DNA from: an uncultured Oscillospiraceae bacterium | GTDB lineage: Bacteria; Bacillota; Clostridia; Oscillospirales; Ruminococcaceae | Reading direction: 5' to 3' | NCBI GenBank assembly: GCA_934457235.1 | Contig: CAKSHT010000034.1 | Span: forward strand, 1 to 16,841 | DNA: 16,841 nt | Shown here: piece by piece, positions 14,185 through 16,841 of the stretch | Position numbering within the stretch: the stretch's first letter is position 1 | Layout: every line of letters begins with the position of its first letter | The notes under the pieces: generated by a model | What the model was told of the DNA's origin: nothing | The model's input: the letters and a program-made list of their open reading frames with translations, nothing else | Database searches by the model: none | Position numbers and translations under genes: made by a program

Positions 14185-16059
14185 TCACTTCACCTCTATT
14201 GCATGGAACGGACATGTAGTCACGCACGCTCCGCACTTGATACACTTGCTCTGGTCGATGACGAACGGCGACTTGATCACGCCGCTTATCGCGCCGACCG
14301 GACAGCCCCTGGAGCACTTGGAGCAGCCCTTGCACTTGTCGGGCTGTATCTCTATGCGCTTCAGCTTCTGGCATACTCCCGCGGGACAGCGCTTTTCGTT
14401 GATATGTGCCTCGTACTCGTCACGGAAGTTCTTTATCGTGCTGACAACGGGTGAAGCCGCGGACTTGCCCAGACCGCACAGTGCCGTCGCGGAGATGGTT
14501 TCCGCCAGTTCCAGCAGCAGGTCGATGTCGCCAGGCTCGCCGTTTCCGGCTACTATGCGTTCGAGTATCTCAAGCATTCTGCGGGTACCCTCGCGGCAGG
14601 GAACGCATTTACCGCAGGACTCGTTCTGCGTGAAGTTCATGAAGAACCTAGCGACCTCAACCATGCAGGTCTTGTCGTTCATTACTACCAGCCCACCGGA
14701 GCCTATCATCGCGCCGGCTTTCTTTACGGAATCGAAATCAAGCGGCAGGTCGAGATCCTTTTCGGTGAGAGTGCCGCCGGAGGGACCGCCTATCTGTACC
14801 GCCTTGAACTTGCCGCCGCCACGGATACCGCCGCCGACGTCGTAAATCACTTCGCGCAGGGTGGTTCCCATCGGGACTTCGATAAGTCCGGTATTTTCAA
14901 TGTCGCCGGTGATTGCAAACGCCTTGGTTCCCGGAGATTTCTCAACGCCGATGCCCTTGAACCACTCGGCTCCACGGGATATTATGGACGGCACGTTCGC
15001 GTAGGTCTCAACGTTGTTCAGAACCGTCGGGCTGTCGAAAAGTCCGTGCTCAACGGTACGCGGCGGCTTTACGCGCGGCATTCCGCGCTTGCCCTCGATG
15101 GAGGCGGTCAGCGCACTGCCCTCGCCGCATACGAATGCGCCAGCGCCGCGGTTGATATGCAATTCGAAGTCAAATCCGCTGTTGAGGATATTCTTACCCA
15201 GCAGTCCTATCTCCTTGGCCTGCGCGATTGCGGTTTTTAGGCGCTCAACGGCAAGCGGATACTCCGCCCGGACGTATATGTAACCCTCGGTCGCGCCGCA
15301 CGCAGCGCCCGCGATCATCATTCCTTCGAGCATTCTGTGGGGGTCGCCCTCCATGATGCTTCTGTCCATGAAGGCACCGGGGTCGCCCTCGTCGCCGTTA
15401 CAGACAACATACTTCTGCGGGGCGTTCTGGCGCTTCACCTGTGCCCACTTGCGTCCCGCCGGGAATCCTCCGCCGCCGCGTCCGCGCAGCCCGGAGTCGC
15501 TTACTTCCTCAATTACCTCGTCCGGGGTCATGTCAAACAGCGCCTTTTCGAACGCGGAATAACCGCCCTGGGACAGATACTCCCGGACTGACAGCGAATC
15601 AATGTGTCCGCAGTGCTCCAGGACAACTCTGGTCTGCTTCTTATAGAACGGTATTTCCTCCTGGGTCTTGAAGATCTCGCCGTTCTTCTGGAACGCCAGG
15701 CGCTCGATGTGCTCGCCATTTACGATGGTCTTTTCAACTATTTCTTCACAGTCGTCAACCTTTACCTTGGTGTACAGCCAGCCCTCCGGCTCTATACGTA
15801 CGAGCGGGCCGCGCTCGCAGAATCCGTGGCAGCCGCTCTTCTTAAGGGCAACGCCATTACTTTCCGGCTCCTCTTCAAGCTCCACCGCGCAGTGTATCCC
15901 CTTAGCCTCGATGAGTTCGCGCAGCTTCGCATAGATATTCAGCGAGCCGCTGGAAACACAGCCAGTGCCGGCACATACCAGAATTTTACGTGTATAAGCG
16001 TTGTACGACTTCACGCACTCCTCGCGGAGCTGCTTTAAGTCCTGTCTGTCCTTTAACAT
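14185..16059 (-). CDS. hydB: Hydrogenase NADH-binding flavoprotein subunit (NuoF-like)
   Basis: 624 residues. It binds FMN and NAD(H) and is the site where electrons are joined or split between NADH, ferredoxin and the hydrogenase. An N-terminal thioredoxin-like [2Fe-2S] domain has C29, C34, C77 and C81. The NuoF core has GLRGRGGGGFPAGRKW (190-205), CNGDEGDPGAFMDRS (220-234) and FVCGEGSALTASIEGKRG (309-326). The N3-type [4Fe-4S] is ESCGKCVPCREG with C482, C485, C488 and C528. A C-terminal 2x[4Fe-4S] ferredoxin domain has C576/C579/C582/C586 and C606/C609/C612/C616. This four-part layout is that of bifurcating HydB/HndC. The start overlaps the hydC stop by 7 bp, with AAGGAGGG as ribosome site. 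Confidence 0.95.
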   Translation of the reverse strand: MLKDRQDLKQLREECVKSYNAYTRKILVCAGTGCVSSGSLNIYAKLRELIEAKGIHCAVELEEEPESNGVALKKSGCHGFCERGPLVRIEPEGWLYTKVKVDDCEEIVEKTIVNGEHIERLAFQKNGEIFKTQEEIPFYKKQTRVVLEHCGHIDSLSVREYLSQGGYSAFEKALFDMTPDEVIEEVSDSGLRGRGGGGFPAGRKWAQVKRQNAPQKYVVCNGDEGDPGAFMDRSIMEGDPHRMLEGMMIAGAACGATEGYIYVRAEYPLAVERLKTAIAQAKEIGLLGKNILNSGFDFELHINRGAGAFVCGEGSALTASIEGKRGMPRVKPPRTVEHGLFDSPTVLNNVETYANVPSIISRGAEWFKGIGVEKSPGTKAFAITGDIENTGLIEVPMGTTLREVIYDVGGGIRGGGKFKAVQIGGPSGGTLTEKDLDLPLDFDSVKKAGAMIGSGGLVVMNDKTCMVEVARFFMNFTQNESCGKCVPCREGTRRMLEILERIVAGNGEPGDIDLLLELAETISATALCGLGKSAASPVVSTIKNFRDEYEAHINEKRCPAGVCQKLKRIEIQPDKCKGCSKCSRGCPVGAISGVIKSPFVIDQSKCIKCGACVTTCPFHAIEVK

Positions 16060-16538
16060 TCGGCGGTGCCCTCCTTCAGCTGTTTCAGAATTTCGGAAGC
16101 CTTGTCCGGAGTCATTTCTGCGTGCACGTGGTCGTTTACGGTAATAACCGGAGCAAGTCCGCAGGCGCCAAGGCAGGATACGGTCTCCACTGTGAACATC
16201 AGGTCGTCGGTGGTCTTTTTGCTCTCAGAAAGCCCCAGCTCCTCGCGCAGCCTTGCCAGGATAGGCGGTGACTGGCGGACATGACAGGCGGTTCCGTCGC
16301 ATACCTTGATGACGAATTTTCCCTTAGGCTCCAGCGAGAAGTTCTCGTAGAACGTCGCTACGCTGAAGAGCCGCGCCTCGCCTACGCCCAGGCGCCTTGC
16401 GATGTGAGGGAACACCTCGGCGGGCAGGTAACGGTAATGTTCCTGTACGCCCTGTAGTATTGAAATGATGTTCTTTTCCTCGCAGCCTATTCGGTCGATT
16501 ATCTCATCTACCTCGGCAAGCTGAATGGTGCTTTGCAT
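16053..16538 (-). CDS. hydC: Hydrogenase small subunit, NuoE-like thioredoxin-type [2Fe-2S]
   Basis: 161 residues, usual for the family. It carries one [2Fe-2S] cluster held by C80, C85, C122 and C126 (VCDGTACHVRQ and SCLGACGLAPV) and relays electrons beside HydB. The N-terminal helical part (AEVDEIIDRIG, LQGVQEHYRYLPAEVFPHIA) is typical of NuoE/HndA. The start at 16538 has TAAGGAGGT six bases upstream. It is the first gene of hydCBA. No separate HndB-type gene is present; the HydB N-terminal domain probably serves instead. Confidence 0.95.
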   Translation of the reverse strand: MQSTIQLAEVDEIIDRIGCEEKNIISILQGVQEHYRYLPAEVFPHIARRLGVGEARLFSVATFYENFSLEPKGKFVIKVCDGTACHVRQSPPILARLREELGLSESKKTTDDLMFTVETVSCLGACGLAPVITVNDHVHAEMTPDKASEILKQLKEGTAEC

Positions 16539-16571
16539 GTATGTACCTCCTTAGCTGTTATGCGGAAACAA

Positions 16572-16641
16572 CCGGTAATATTACCGGATATTGTGAGTTA
16601 GTTTGTTATAACGACGGATTTTTTCCACCGTCGTTCATAAC
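16572..16641 (-). promoter_or_regulatory. Two hairpins in the hyd operon leader
   Basis: In transcript order, a 13-bp stem with one bulge forms first: GTTATGAACGACGG (16641-16628) with CCGTCGTTATAAC (16617-16605) over a 10-nt loop. A perfect 16-bp palindrome, CCGGTAATATTACCGG (16587-16572), follows about 25 bp before the ribosome site. The palindrome could be a protein operator or a tetraloop stem. Neither matches the Rex consensus well. A redox-linked control is expected for this operon but not shown. Confidence 0.55.
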
Positions 16642-16661
16642 TTTTGTTCAGCATTACTATA

Positions 16662-16670
16662 ATTGTATCA
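16662..16670 (-). promoter_or_regulatory. Probable extended -10 promoter of hydCBA
   Basis: On the minus strand TGATACAAT (16670-16662) has the extended -10 form TG-n-TACAAT. No good -35 is visible 17 bp upstream, which suggests dependence on an activator or on the extended element. An overlapping TATAGT lies just downstream. Confidence 0.4.
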
Positions 16671-16679
16671 CAGAAATTA

Positions 16680-16841
16680 CCGCATTGGTATTGCATAAGT
16701 GATATAGTTCCATGTATATTTTGCATATCAATGCACAATTGACAAATACATATATGCTCATTTATGCAGAATTAACCAAACGCAATTTGAAATTCACAAA
16801 AAAACAACCGCCCGGAACTGTGGGAGCGTCAGAGAGATATA
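16680..16841. other. AT-rich intergenic end of the window with a possible terminator
   Basis: No gene is visible. Around 16797-16828 the minus strand reads CGCTCCC, a short loop, GGGCGG and then a seven-T run, an imperfect terminator-like stem for a minus-strand gene lying beyond the window. The rest is AT-rich with repeated TGCATA/TATGCA words but no clear promoter. Confidence 0.3.

Noticed and set aside
16572..16617. Rex redox-repressor site in the hyd leader
   Set aside because: TTGTTATAAC resembles half of a Rex site, but the second half and spacing of the TTGT-N10-ACAA form are missing.

Overview
The window looks like chromosomal DNA from an anaerobic, hydrogen-producing clostridial Firmicute, most likely a Ruminococcus-type gut or rumen bacterium. 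Support comes from a three-gene NADH-linked [FeFe]-hydrogenase operon, a biosynthetic-type glutamate dehydrogenase, a sigma-K-type sporulation sigma factor, a CIRCE-controlled small heat-shock operon and AGGAGG ribosome sites. The genus is an inference. No rRNA, tRNA, CRISPR array or insertion sequence was seen.

Layout. (1) 1-4700 is an AT-richer mobile-element end. It holds a promoter with a palindrome in its spacer, an unrecognised protein, a HerA/VirB4-like ATPase and a large serine recombinase. The first two reading frames are one frame broken by a single TAA codon. The recombinase loses its native 3' end exactly where the convergent sigK gene begins. (2) 4700-8230 is mostly host DNA: sigK, a GNAT acetyltransferase, gdhA with a 60-residue partner ORF before a shared terminator, and a frameshifted relic. 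(3) 8250-9893 is a phage/ICE-type control module: a sigma-region-4-like protein, an XRE repressor and an ImmA/IrrE metalloprotease. They are read from one promoter whose spacer is a perfect 19-bp palindrome. (4) 9891-10420 holds an orphan 93-residue protein, a strong promoter preceded by LytTR-like direct repeats, and a structured 3' RNA with two mutually exclusive folds. (5) 10420-11220 is a TetR-type regulator. (6) 11376-12452 is a tandem hsp20 pair under a CIRCE operator, with 299 bp identical between the copies. (7) 12501-16670 is the hydCBA operon on the minus strand, with a leader that can form two hairpins.

How the genes work together. HydABC would oxidise NADH and reduced ferredoxin together to make H2, and GdhA would assimilate ammonium with NADPH. 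The XRE-ImmA pair is a repressor and anti-repressor protease circuit; the palindrome over its promoter is the obvious candidate operator. The sigK/recombinase pair resembles the skin arrangement of other spore-formers, but here sigK is whole and the recombinase is broken.

The strongest candidates for something undescribed are the bistable RNA at 9895-10023, the TAA-split ATPase at the left, the recombinase/sigK junction, and the 93-residue gene with LytTR-like repeats. All functional names come from motifs read by eye; no database search was run.
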